64,000 bases of DNA, taken from contig JARDYH010000002.1 in NCBI GenBank assembly GCA_029215795.1, forward strand, positions 278,636,310 through 278,700,309, in the 5' to 3' direction. Shown here piece by piece: positions 32,401-45,300 of the stretch. How positions within the stretch are numbered: position 1 is the first letter of the stretch; each line of letters starts with the position of its first letter. The notes below the pieces were generated by a model. The model was not told the origin of the DNA and ran no database searches. It saw nothing but the letters and a program-made list of their open reading frames with translations. The stretch is from Anniella stebbinsi (Eukaryota > Chordata > Lepidosauria > Squamata > Anniellidae). Both the position numbers and the translations under genes were made by a program.

Positions 32401-35400
32401 TGGGGTATTGTGCAAAGACTTGAAGGTGTAAAGGATGGACTGGCTGCTGAAATGATTCCCAATAAAATGAATACATCTATAAAGTCAAATGGTCATAGAC
32501 AATAACATGTGGGTTAGGATCCCACATAGGATCCTTTTCTGCAGCAGGAAGCCATTGGTGAATATTTATGTGTGTACATGGAGTCTCTGCACCCCTTTCT
32601 CCTGAATAGGAGGGAAATCAGGAATTGCAACATTTTTAGGTTTCCTCATGTGTATTCCTGCACTGAGACTAAACCGGAAGAGTTGGAGGAGACAAAGGGA
32701 TTCTCTGAATATCCTTCTGTTCTGAAGATACATGGCCACTTCTTCTGTAATCTTCTCCAGTGTTCTCCGCAGAAAGCATTGATGAAGGATTATGTATTTT
32801 GGATGTTTTGTATACCCTGCCTCTCCAGAGGGGAGGGACAGGCAGAAATTGGTTGACCAACCCACGCTCATCACACCTCTTTGTTTTTGAAGTCAGGACG
32901 CCAAACTTTCTATAGTTTGGCTCTGCTAACAAAACATGCTTCCTTAAGTTGGTGCAGAATGATGGCAATTGTCTTTTAGGTCAATGGCTAGGTTTGCACA
33001 ACACACTAACCCTCTTATTTTTCTTGGACAAGCCATCTTGAGAACCCATGGTTTGTGGTTGGATTGTTCAGGGTGGTTATCAAGCTTCACTGCATGGTTA
33101 ACAAGCCACACTGAGGAAAATGTCCCAGGTTCAGACAACACGATAACTTACAGTTCAACAAACAACCCACAGTTCAACAACAACCCACACTCAGCCACTG
33201 AGTGTGGGTTAGCATATTGTGTGAACAGCCCCAATGTCTTGTGATCCTTAAATTTCCTGGATTCTATGTTCTATCATTTCTTCCAGATCCTTGGCCATGG
33301 GGGCTATGACTCCGATTTTAGCGATGATGAAACGGGAGAGAAATCAGACCAGTGGAAAAACAGGTAATGCATTGCATTAGCAGCATTTTAAAGTCTCTTG
33401 TATGTGTGCAAATGACAGTCTCCTCTGCCTCCTTTCTCTCAAGCTTGACAGAGCCTGCTGTCTCCAAGGAGCAGTGGGCGGAAACAAAGAAAAGAAGAAA
33501 TGAGCTGCTGCGTCCATCTAGTGGCTGTACGCCATCTCATTTCTTGCCGTTCTGTGCTTCATCACTCCAACAACAGGGCCGGCTGGCCTTTTTGCTTGTC
33601 TCTCCCTCTTCCACACCTCAGCAGGATTAATCAAGCTACTTAATACGAGATCAAAGCAGTCAGGGCCAGGTGGCAGCAGGCTGTGTGTTCTTTTCCTGCT
33701 AGAAAGAAAGGAAAAGCTGATGCTATTTGAATATTTTAATTTTATTTATTTGCTTAAAATTATTTTTAGGCTGCTTTTAAGGGTGGAACTTTCTCCAGTT
33801 GGCATACGAGATACAAACCATAGAAAGTGGATATAATAAAACTCAGTAAGGACATATTTAGTGAAAATCCATAAAAACAGAGATTGCCAATAAAAACAGA
33901 AAAACAAAAACTATCATTAAACCCTTCAGGATAAGATAGTATAGGAAGATCCCATCTTTGTGGCAGCTAAAGGTGCCACCCTATTCACACTTATGTGTGA
34001 GTTAGCCCCTAAACAGGCATATTATTTATATTGATTATTTATAATTTGTTGGGGCACAATCCTATGTGTTGTGTCCTCATTAGGTGGAAGCCTCTGAACT
34101 CAGAAGGTTCTGTGAATCCAGTGCCCTGCCAGGTTGTTGCCAGTAGTGTGGGAGGAGCAACAGAGGCGATTTTCATCTCTTGGTGCTTTTTTCGATTTTT
34201 CTCTAGACGGGTAGCAGCTGGAGAGGTCATAGGATTCTTCATAATCTAGCCTCTCCTCTCTCTTACCTTTCCCATCCACCGGATTGCCCCATTAGAGACT
34301 TCTCTGAGATCCTTCAAGTAGGCTGACCAGATAAAATCCAGGTCAGGGGTCATGTAACTTTTACAGTTGTAGAGAAAAGGGAATTTCAGCCAGTGTCATT
34401 TGTATGCAATTAGTTCCTGGTGATATTCCCTCTTCATCACAACAGTTAAAGGTGCAGGCACTATACTAGAGTGACCATATACAAAAGAAGGCAGGGCCCC
34501 TGCAACTTTAATTGTTGTGATGAAGAAGGAATTTCACCAGGGAATAATTGCATACAAACGACACTGGATGAAATTCCCTTTTCTCTACAACTGTTAAAGT
34601 TACATGAGCCCTGACCTGGATTTTATATGGTCACCCTACTTCAAGGCTGCATTCGCGACCTCGGAAAGCAGCCAGTGTGGTCCTTTCCACAATGGCTGCA
34701 CAGAGGCTGGGGGAGGAATCAGATACCCAAGTCCACCTTCCAAGGTTGTAGCAGTATCTACAGCCTTGGAGGGAGTTACTGAAAAATCCTCTGGTCCCTG
34801 GGACGCTATCCTGGGACCATAGGATTGCTTTCCCTGATGCCTGTACTTGGAGGCACTGTACATGGAACAGAAAACAAATAAAATTATCTCAGTAAAACCT
34901 ACAAGAGCATAGGTTTGGGTTGCCTGCCTAGCATCAGGAAAACTGGGACATGGATCAAAGAAGAAGGCTTTTAGGCAACTGTAACAGTCCACAGCCTTGA
35001 CCGCTTGTCCAAACTATTCCTTCCCTGCCTGATTTAGGCTAAAGGTCAATTCTAGCATCACATTTTTTGCATGCTGGGCTGGTCCAATCTTAGAGGCCAC
35101 CAGGCCATTGTGCAGGATGCCAAGCTATGCAAATGTCTTGGAGAAGGAGCTGGATCCTGCACTTTTGGAAGAAACCTACACAGGCATTAAGCAGCTGGAT
35201 AATATCCCTTGCAGTTTAGGGATACTTATTTATTTCACATGATCCTCATTCATTCCCTCCCTGGGATGTCTGTTTCTAGGGTTTATGCCAATCTTCACCA
35301 TTCACAGTGTCTATTATTCAAAGCCACTGTTTTTCAGAGCTTGGTTAGTGACTACGTAGAGTATGTTTTGATCCTCAGTGGGATAAACATTTGTTAACAA

Positions 35401-36298
35401 AGCGATCTTTGATGCAAAATGTGTCAGTGGTAAACTTGCCAATTTCAACATACTGATACAGTTTGCATGATCAAAACTCATGGCCTGTTACAGAGCTATT
35501 TAAGGATTGTTTAATCTTCCAACAAGCCATGCTGCCTGGGTTCAGACGATACGATAAACTGCAGCTGGGCGGCAGATATACAAATCACGCCTGGCATGTG
35601 CCATGGCTCTCAGCAAGCCACCATATTTTTTTAAGCCACGGTGGTTTGTTTTGATCATGCAAACTGGCCAACTGACACAATCTTGCTATAAGCTAGGGAT
35701 TGGTACCTGAAGGCCCCAGGGTCAGATCTGACACACAGCCCCCCCCCCCCCCCGTGAGAATCAATTAATCCAGATATAAGCATTTAAGAAGCAGTAGCTG
35801 TGGCAATGGGATTTGCTGGCACTCTACTCTGGTGGGAGGAACTTGGTTTCATATGCAATTTTTTGAATATTCAAGAGAGCAAGATTGTATTTATGGTATT
35901 TTTCATTGTGATTAATTCATTGCTTTTTCTTCTCCATCCTACTTGACAAGAAATGAAGATGCATTACTCAAAAAGCCCTTCCAGAAAGAAAAACACAGCA
36001 AGGTGGCCCCCAGACAGGTGGCGACAGATGAATGGGACAGGTACTTTGCCATATATATATATATGGGATGTTTTTAGAACAACATGAAGCACACAGTATA
36101 TACAACTAGAATAATGTTTTATTTTACCAGGGAAGAAGCAAGAAATCGAAGATTTCATTTAATAGCAATGGATGCTGTATCCTTTAAATACATATTAAGC
36201 TGATTTTTAAAAAAAAGTTTTTTTTAACTTTGAAAAAATCTGTCTGAAAGAGACATTTGTTTGGAAGATTTCGCCTTAGGGACTGTGAGTGAGGTTTC

Positions 36299-36343
<45 letters not shown>

Positions 36344-39300
36344 ATTACATTGATAGCCCACCTTTCCTCTAGTGAGGTTGATATGGTTCCCTCCTCCTCA
36401 TTTTATTCTCACAATAACCCTGTGAAGTAGGATAGGTTAAGAGTTAATGACCGGCCTGAGATTCCCCAGTGAGCCTCATGGCTGTGTAAATTTTTGAACC
36501 TGGATCTCCTCACCTATCACAGTGATTTTCCCTGAACAAAGTCAGGCAGCAGCCATTCATCAGCTTGATTCAATGATTAAAAACAACATCAACCCTGCAG
36601 GTTTAAAAGACCAGCTATTTTATGTTGGCTCAAGCTCCACAAAGCCAGGAAAACGGAAGCTAAGGCTGATGCCTCAACAGAAGTGCCCCTTGATTAGTAA
36701 TGATGTTGTGCAATGTCACAATTAAACTGAACTGAGCTAGCATGCTAGTGACATTCATTAGGAAATTGACAAAAGCCAGTTTGGATATAGGAAAGAGTAA
36801 GAGGGCTTGCGAGTGAAATGGTGTTAACTGTGACTTTAATATAGGGATGCTGGAGAAATTTGAGATGGCTGAAAATGAGTTCGGATTTCTAAGAATGCGA
36901 CCTGCAGAATCTGCTGGGGACTGGCCTACCCAGGCCGCGTGGAATCCATGGACTTCCGGGTTGTTGTTTTTACCTTCCCCCAAATTTATGCAAGTTCATT
37001 TGCAGGAAAATATGCACGTTTCTGCTGAGACATATGCCATGCTGGAAAACATACACAGGGAAAAAAAGTCAAATGGAATGGGGGATAATATGCTAAACGT
37101 TACATGCTAATATAAATTATGTAAATTGCTGCAGACTTTCTTACAGAATTATTTGCATAGTTTTCCACATAACGGGGGGGGGGGGAATCAAATTCATCTG
37201 TGAATGGATGCCGGGATGAACGACACAGCATAATCCACGAAACGCATGTGGGACAGATTTCACAAAATTCAGACATCCCTACTATAATATTTTTTAATGT
37301 ATTTTAATCAGAAGAAATTGCACATGCACACGCATGCACAATTTTATTTTTCTAACAAGCTCCATCCTCACTCATACTCTGAGCTATGATTTAGCCATGA
37401 TTTAGCAGGCGAAAACAATTGGGGGGTGGGTGGAAGGAGGGCTGTAATTGAGTGACAGAGCACCTGCTTTCCATGCAGAAGGTCCCAAATTCAATCCCCC
37501 AGCATCTCTAGGAAGGGCGAGGGAGGAATCCTGCCTTGAAACCCTGGAGAGCCATTGCTGCTGATCTGTGTTGACAATACTGGATTAAAGGATCAATGTT
37601 CTGACTCAGTACAAGGCAGCTTCTTACGTTCCTGTGAAATAGGGCTCAAATTCTAACCACCTCCACTGAAATTAAAAAAAGAAAGATTTAGACTTTCCAA
37701 CATTGAAGATGAAACTCCATCTTTTTGCTAAGCGACCCAGGATGAAAGTAAAGAAGATCATGGTGTATTCCTTTTAATAGTTTCTATTCATTCAGATTAT
37801 ATTCAGATACAAAATTGCATGAGTGGAAGGCCACTCCCTTCTGCAGCCCTTGGGAAGCCTCACTGGGACCCTCTTGAAGAGTGTGGGTGATAGCTTATGG
37901 GGCTGCAGTGAGAGGGGGAAATTACTCACAATTGGGCAGAGGCTATTTATCATTGGGTGGTGAGTCAGGCATGCCCCACAGATTTTTGGTCTTGGCTCTT
38001 TAGTCCTGAAAGAGTGGTCTTGAACGATCATTGCCTAGTATTATACTTCATTTAATTATAGGCATAACCAATAAGCTTTACTTTAGAATCTGTCTCTTTT
38101 ACAGTTCATCATATTGTTAAAATGTGGGGTTTTTTTGTTAAATGTGTATGAATTGAGGGTAAAATGAATGTCTCTTAAGCAACCATTGCTAATAAACATC
38201 ACAAGTGAAGCCTTAATTCTGTTAGTATGCAAGACATAAGAAATTTGTGAATGACTATATTTTATACTATGGTGGTAAGAAAGAAGACTTCAAACGTTCA
38301 GGGTGAGTAAAGAATAATTATAGTAGTCTGGCTGCTTCTAAGAGTTACTAAGGTTGCAATTTTATGCACTAATAATACTAAGGTTGCAATTTTATGCACT
38401 AATAATAGAAAGCATGTCAAATTCAAATCAATGGAGCATGCTTCTGAGTAATTATTTATAGGATTGGGCTGTGCATAAATAAATACAATGCTGTTTTCCA
38501 GATTACATTTTATGTATATTCATTCCATATTGAATTAACTTATTTGCAACAAAAATGCACTTGTGTTGCAAGTGTTCTATTTGTTTTGACTAAGTTAATA
38601 AACTCTATATACATGACATACATATATTCTCTCTCTCTCCACTCACACATCCTATATACGGAAATAACACTCTTTCCATATATAGAGGTTATGTTTCTTG
38701 CACGAAATTGTAATATTTGAAATAGTCCTCAGTGGGGCATTCCTATTGTGTTTATGATTTGTGGTTAGAGCATACTTCATTGTGCAAAATATTAATTCTT
38801 TTGACAATGCATACACTCTATGGTAGTTTTAAATATCTGGTTTTAATTTTTACAATAAAGCTATGAATTGAGAAGCTTACCCATATAGTATATGATCCAA
38901 AAGGTTTATATTGTTAAAGCAGCTCCATTGGAAATTTCAATAACAAAACACCATGTGCTGTCTAAAAATCTGAATGTGAGATTTTTTTTTCATTTCATTA
39001 GCTGAACATTACTAAATGTGTGCAATAATTTGTTCTTGTAATCTTACGATTATGTTTAAAACTAACAACCCAGTTACAAAGCTTATTATGAATTGCCATG
39101 GTCACAGTCTTGAGAATCATGTGATTAGCTCCGCCTGCCCAGTGATGGAAACATGTTTTTCTTTTCTGAATCTGGTGTGTTTGTTTGTGTGTATTTCAGA
39201 TAGGGAAGTTGTGGGCACTCGACTGAGTCTGGGAGTCCAACGGACTCCCGCTGCATTTGGCTCCCCCGGACTTAGTCGGTGCCCACAGCGCTTTGCAGAC

Positions 39301-42300
39301 CCACAGCCTGACAAGCATTTAGCAGCTATCTGCCCTTGTCCGGAGCCTCCATTGTAGCGCACAATGGAGGCTCCAGAAATTATGCCTGCCCTAAGGAATT
39401 TTTGTTCTTGGGCCTCCTAGTCTTGAAAGGTTGGTCTAGGGAAGCTCCCTTCACCCTCTGTGTGGTCATAAATATTCTCTACTTATACCGCCGCGCCTAC
39501 CCACACAGTTCCTGCCAGTTGTGACCAATTTAACCTCACACTAAAGTATGGAAAAAAGGGTTGATGCTGAGTTTTTCTAAAGTAAGAGATGTTTTATAAT
39601 CTGCAGAAGCCTGTTTCTCCACCAGCCAGGCAACATGAGGCTTGTGACTGGCCATTGATGTGTTTCCCATCTCCACCTTCTCCTCATTCAAATGCAAAGT
39701 CTGCCACCCAGTTACTTTTCTACAAGTGAAGGGACAAACCATTTGTTTTTTCTTGTTTGTGTATTTTTAATGCATTATGTGCCACTGTAGGCACAACATT
39801 TGTTTATTTATTTATTTGCCTACTTTTTGGAAAAGCAGGGTATTAAATAAGTAAATAAATATGTTGAAGAAATTCTGAAGTAAAAAAACCCACACACCAC
39901 TACCTCCTAACAGATGTGATTATTTTTTCTAATTTAAGAAATATTTATTTGATACTAAGAAATAAATAACCCTTTTTTTCACACAGAGAAAATGACAAGA
40001 CTGACCTGGATATTGTAAGGGAAAACCACAGATTCCTGTGGAGAGAAGAAGATGAAGTTGACATGAACTGGTAACATAGGCTGTGATAGAACTCATTTAT
40101 TTATCTCTTTCAGTCACATTTTAATTTGTACAATTTAAACTTGATTGGAACATTTAGGCAGACTAATACTTCACCTCCATGGCCAGGTATACTCACAATA
40201 GAAAATGATGCTGTGAACTGCCCAAGCAAGCATGTTTTTTTAAAAAAGCTTACAACACAAATTATCTCCAAAACTGTTTCTAAGCTGTGTTTTACACGCA
40301 AGCAGCTATTTATGACTACTCATAAATAGGCTGTTAAGAGGGAGAAGGATATCCAGGTTTAATTGTATATAATTAGAGCAATGGACAAAAAAATGGATAA
40401 GGGAAAATAAAGAAGGTAGAGATTATACAAGATTTGAGAAGATGATTATACAAAGGGAAGAAAAAGAAGAGAATATAACTATAAAAGGTATAACAAGTGA
40501 AATATATCAATTATTGTTAGAAAGCGAGGATCAACAAGATTTTCTTAAGTCAGTATGGGATTATGATTTAACAGGGCAAATAAACAATCAGAGCTGGGAG
40601 AAGATATGGGATCTGCGTATTTTGAAGACTATGTCGGTAAGGATAAAGGAGAATTACTACAAGATGGTCTGGAGGTGGTATTTAACACCAGTAAGATTAA
40701 ATCAAATCAACAATAAATATTCGATGTTATGTTGGAGAGGATGCCAGGAAACTGGTACCTATATTCATATGTGGTGGAGTTGTAAATATGTACAGAAATT
40801 TTGGCAGATTGTAATTAAAGAGATAAATGAAATAATGAGGTTAAATTTAGAGGTATGCTCCAGTATAGCATTATTATCAATTTATGATAAGGTTCAGGCG
40901 ACTCAAGGGATTAAAGATTTAATTACAAATTTATTGACAGCAGTAAGGTTAATGATTTCTAGAAAATGGAAAATAAAAGGGGACTATCAAATAGAAGAAT
41001 GGTATAAAGAGGTGTGAGATATTGCCATTAATGACAAGTTAAGATGTAGTAATAAATATAAAAGAGGATTATCAAATAGAAATGATTTTGAAAATATATG
41101 GGGAATATTTGTAGTTTTTGTTTTACAAAAAGGGAAAGGATGTATGCCTTCACAAGACTCATTACAATTTTGGAAGGATATATAATTAAGTAGCTATTTG
41201 GTCCTGTGGGGGGAGCACTTATTATTAGTATTGTGTGTTTGATATTGGTTCTGTGAGTATTTGTGTTAGTAATTAAAATAATAATAATAATAAATAAATA
41301 AAAATAGGCTGCAATCCTATATCCACTTACCTGGGAGGAAGCCCCATTAAACTCAGTGGAATTGATTTCTGAGTTATCGGGCTTAGTCAGAAGACACCTT
41401 AAACCCTGCTGATTTAAGGGTTTTGGTTAAGCGGCAAGGTTTAAGGTGTCTTGTGCGACATGTTTTGCTAAACCCTGCTCACTCACTAACCACAGTCGGA
41501 CTGTCTGCAACAGGGTTAGCGGCTCTAACCGTGGCTTAAAGTGTTGTATGCGACAGCACGACCTGTGGTTAATACTAACCCCAGAGAACCATAGTTTCGC
41601 TAACCACAGAGCCTGAAGTGTCATCTGAACAGGCCCAATATGTATAGGTTTGTGATGTTAATGTGTTTTAAGTTACTCACATTGGATTAATGACTTGGCT
41701 CTAATATTCTGGTGTGGTTAGTAATTATGGAAAACAAACATGCTAGTATTCCTGCCTTTCCAGAGCCTTAACTAGAATAAACTTCTATCATTGTGTCTCC
41801 CCCTCCACACACACAAATACTGGGATTATCCATAATACTGTCTTCTTTCAGGGAGAAGAGGCTTAGCAAGAAATACTATGATAAATTATTCAAGGAGTAC
41901 TGCATAGCAGATCTAAGTAAATACAAAGAGAATAAGGTATATGCTTAACTTAAATGTTATGATTTGGGGGGGTGTATGTTCACATAACTCAATTTAATTT
42001 CCCTTTAAGGCCATATGTGATATTGAAAAATATATACATAGATGAAAACAGCCAATATCTTGATTTTTCTTCCCTTAAAGGTTACTCTAGAAAATAAGTA
42101 TCGGAAGTAGGACTATTTATAGAGTGGATTTATCTATCCATTATTGTTTACTTCCAACTGTGCTGCTTCAAGCAGAGCCATACCTGGTCTTTGTGCTGAC
42201 TGAATGTTTTAGGCTGTGCGATGATGCAGCACAGTGGGGTAGTGGAGCTGGGAGCCAGCAGCGGGGTCAGTGCAGGCCTGGGCATGTCTCAAAGGTGTGG

Positions 42301-45300
42301 TCTGAAGGAGATCCAAGGATCAGAGCACACAGAGTCCTAAGGAGACTATGAGCTGGAGAACAGCAACCATCTGCCCAGAACTGAAGGGCTTTTATTTATT
42401 ATTTATTTATCATATTTTTATCCCACTCCTTAGCCCCCCAAAGGCTCCCAGAGCAGCTTACAATCAATCAGTAAAGGAGGCAGTCCCTGCCCTCAGGCTT
42501 GCAACCTAAAAAAGAAAATGACACACAAGGAAAAGGGGATGGAGAGAGAGAGAGAGAGAATCAAGTAGGCTCTCAGGGCTGCTGGGATGCCCTGATGTTC
42601 CCTTTTCTTGCTCCTGTCTCCCTCGCACCTTTTTCTTTAAGTGTGAACTCTTAGAGCCCAACCCGTGGCTCAGTTGCAAATCATCAGAGATGCTTCGAAA
42701 GTTCTTAGTTATGAGGAGAGCCTTACACATGAGCAGCCCTTTACTTACAAGGAGCTTTGCTTCTTAGACAGGCACTTCTTCATCTGGCAGCCAGCTGAGC
42801 TGCAGGTTTAGGACTGGATCAGAAATGAAAGCCCCCCACCCAGTCCTAGGGCATTTATTGTCTCCCATGAACTTACTTTCTCATCACTTCACTTGGTGAG
42901 TTTGGGAGTGGACACTGGCTTTCCTGCTTGCTGTCTGACACACTCCAGTCATAAGAAGAGACCCATTAGAACAGACCAAAGGTCTTTCTAGTTCAGCATC
43001 CTGGGTGCAGTGGTCATATGGATGCTTCTGGGATGCCCACAAGAGAGGCCTGAATGCAACAGCCCTCTCCCACTGCTTGTATTCAGAGGCATATTGCTTC
43101 TGAACCTGGAGGCTCTATTTCGTTATTTTAACTACTAGCTGTAGATGGATTATGACTCCATGATTACTCATTCTTAGCATGGAATTTGTGGATCTGTTTC
43201 TGAGACTGTCACATGGGGCCAGCATCATGTGTAAACTGGTCCCATAAAATAAAGTCTCATTGTTATTATTATTATTATTATTTGAAGTAGTTGAGTACCT
43301 ATGTAGTGCTCACCCTCTGAAATTAATAACATTGTGCAACAGTGATCCTATGATTAGAAGTAAAATTAAAATACAGTGAACTCATTCAAGAAATTCAGTC
43401 ATAATGATGATAATAATAATAATAATAATAATAATACATTTATTTATTTCTTACCCGCCTCCCTCTGGATCGAGGCGGGGAGCAATATTAAATTAAAAAA
43501 TACCATAAAATGCATACAACTGATTAAAAACGTATAAAACTGATACAATGTTAAAATAACAATCAGACATCTTAAAATTCATACAACTTATTCAGCACAG
43601 CATTTACATTGGAAATAAAACTAAATGTGACCACCCATGTACAGAAAAAGAATTTTGCTTAATGTTAACAATGTGGGCACTGGGTCAAAGCCGGTGGCAT
43701 CACATAAGAAACGTAATGCATTATGAAAACAATCAATAACACAATGTTACAAAGAAAGGAAAGGAAAGGAAGAAGCACATACACTTAGGCTTGTGTTCCC
43801 CACTTTTGTTCATCCAGCACAGGCTGAGTGTCATGTTTCTCAACACTGAGTTTATACGGGGCGGTCAAGGATCTGATAACGTTAGACTTTTAATTGATGG
43901 CCTAAGCTTATCTCAAAATAAGCGATATCTGAAGCTATCACCATGGATGCTGAGAAAGCCTTTGATACGGTTCACTAGGGTTTTCTGTCACATGTTTTGA
44001 CTAAATATGGATTTCCTCAATGTCCTGTATCTTGGATAAGTGGGTTATAAACTGATTGTCAATAAGAAAGATAAAGGATTTGAATTGTCTGTGCAGGTGG
44101 GGTACAAAGAGGTGAACGGAGCGCTTGTGCATTCCAAGGATCAACCTTTCCCTCCTCTGCCCCCCCCAATACTGCATTTAAAAGCCCCATGTAATGAATA
44201 ACCCTACTATGTGTACCATCATTCAAAGGCTTTTTTCTCAAATCCCTCTTTGAAAAGGAAGAAAGACTGCGAAGAGCATTATACAATAAAGTTGGTGGTT
44301 CCAGTATTACTGACTTAGAGCCAACATACTGGCCATCTAGCTATACTCCCTTTTTAACATCAGGCACACTGGAATGGTCACACGACATTTTCAAGCAACA
44401 ACCAAACGCCAAGAGGTATCCTAAACCTTTTAACTCAGAACACTGGTTTGACTACATTTATCTGTGCCAGAGGCCAGTTGAGCCTCTGTACTTACTGCAA
44501 GGACCAAGCAGGAAGAAATTTAGCCCACGGTCACATGTCATCCTGCTCTCTTACTTTATATTATGAGTGAACATAATCCACCCCGTACACTCTGGTCCTC
44601 TGGGAAGAATTTACTTCAGTCAGCCAAAACTAGGCTGAACTGTTACCCAGAGGACCTTTTCTTCTGCTGCTCCCAGATTGTGGAATGGCCTACTGGGAGA
44701 GATTCATCAACTTAATAGTTTTTCCAAGTTTAAGAAAACCATAAAGACTGATCTCTTCCGGCAGGCCTACCCAGAGACTTCTGTAATAAGACATCATGAA
44801 AGAGTTGAATTTGCCTTGTGTTTTGGTCACGTTTAAGAATAGACAGTGACTTGGTTTGCACATATATATTTTTTATCTTTCTAACAGTTTGGATTTAGGT
44901 GGAGACATGAGAAAGAGGTGGTATCAGGAAAAGGCAAGTTTCTTTTTTTCTTTTTAACTTATTATAGTTTGGGTCCTAACTTATATGACCAGAGGTTTGT
45001 TCAAGGCATGTGGCTTTCTCTCCTCCCCTTTTTGATGCAGCCCCCTTCTGGAACAGTATGGGATATGGTGTGGAATGCTGCAGCTATATGGGGGATTAGC
45101 CAACATTGAAAACCCTTTCTTGGTGAATGACACGTCCTTTCCCTTTATGCATTGGGCCTTTGGATCCAAGCTTATGACCTGGTTTACATGGCACAACAGC
45201 CCACCATGGCTTAATTTACCTGCAGGTGTTGTTGCATTGTGCCAGGTGCCTGTGGGGTCTTGGCTTGCTGTGTTGTGTGAACATGGCAGGTGTTGTTTGA

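Larger units (their letters stand above)
36177..38225 (+). other. FRA10AC1: U12-type (minor spliceosome) intron 4 of FRA10AC1
   Basis: The donor GTATCCTTT matches the U12 5' splice-site consensus at every position. A branch-site match, CCTTAAT, lies at 38211-38217, nine bases before the acceptor end TTAG at 38225. There is no long polypyrimidine tract, as expected for this intron class. Flanking exons join in frame as MDA|YARHKKF. Confidence 0.9.

Noticed and set aside
39987..40070. Possible frameshift in FRA10AC1 exon 6
   Set aside because: Recount gives 84 nt with GTAAGGGAAAACC intact. Both halves of the exon are in one frame and the full CDS is 990 nt.
40442..41017. 191-codon plus-strand frame as a host gene or extra FRA10AC1 exon
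   Set aside because: It is the C-terminus of L1 ORF2, and FRA10AC1 exons 6 and 7 join in frame without it.
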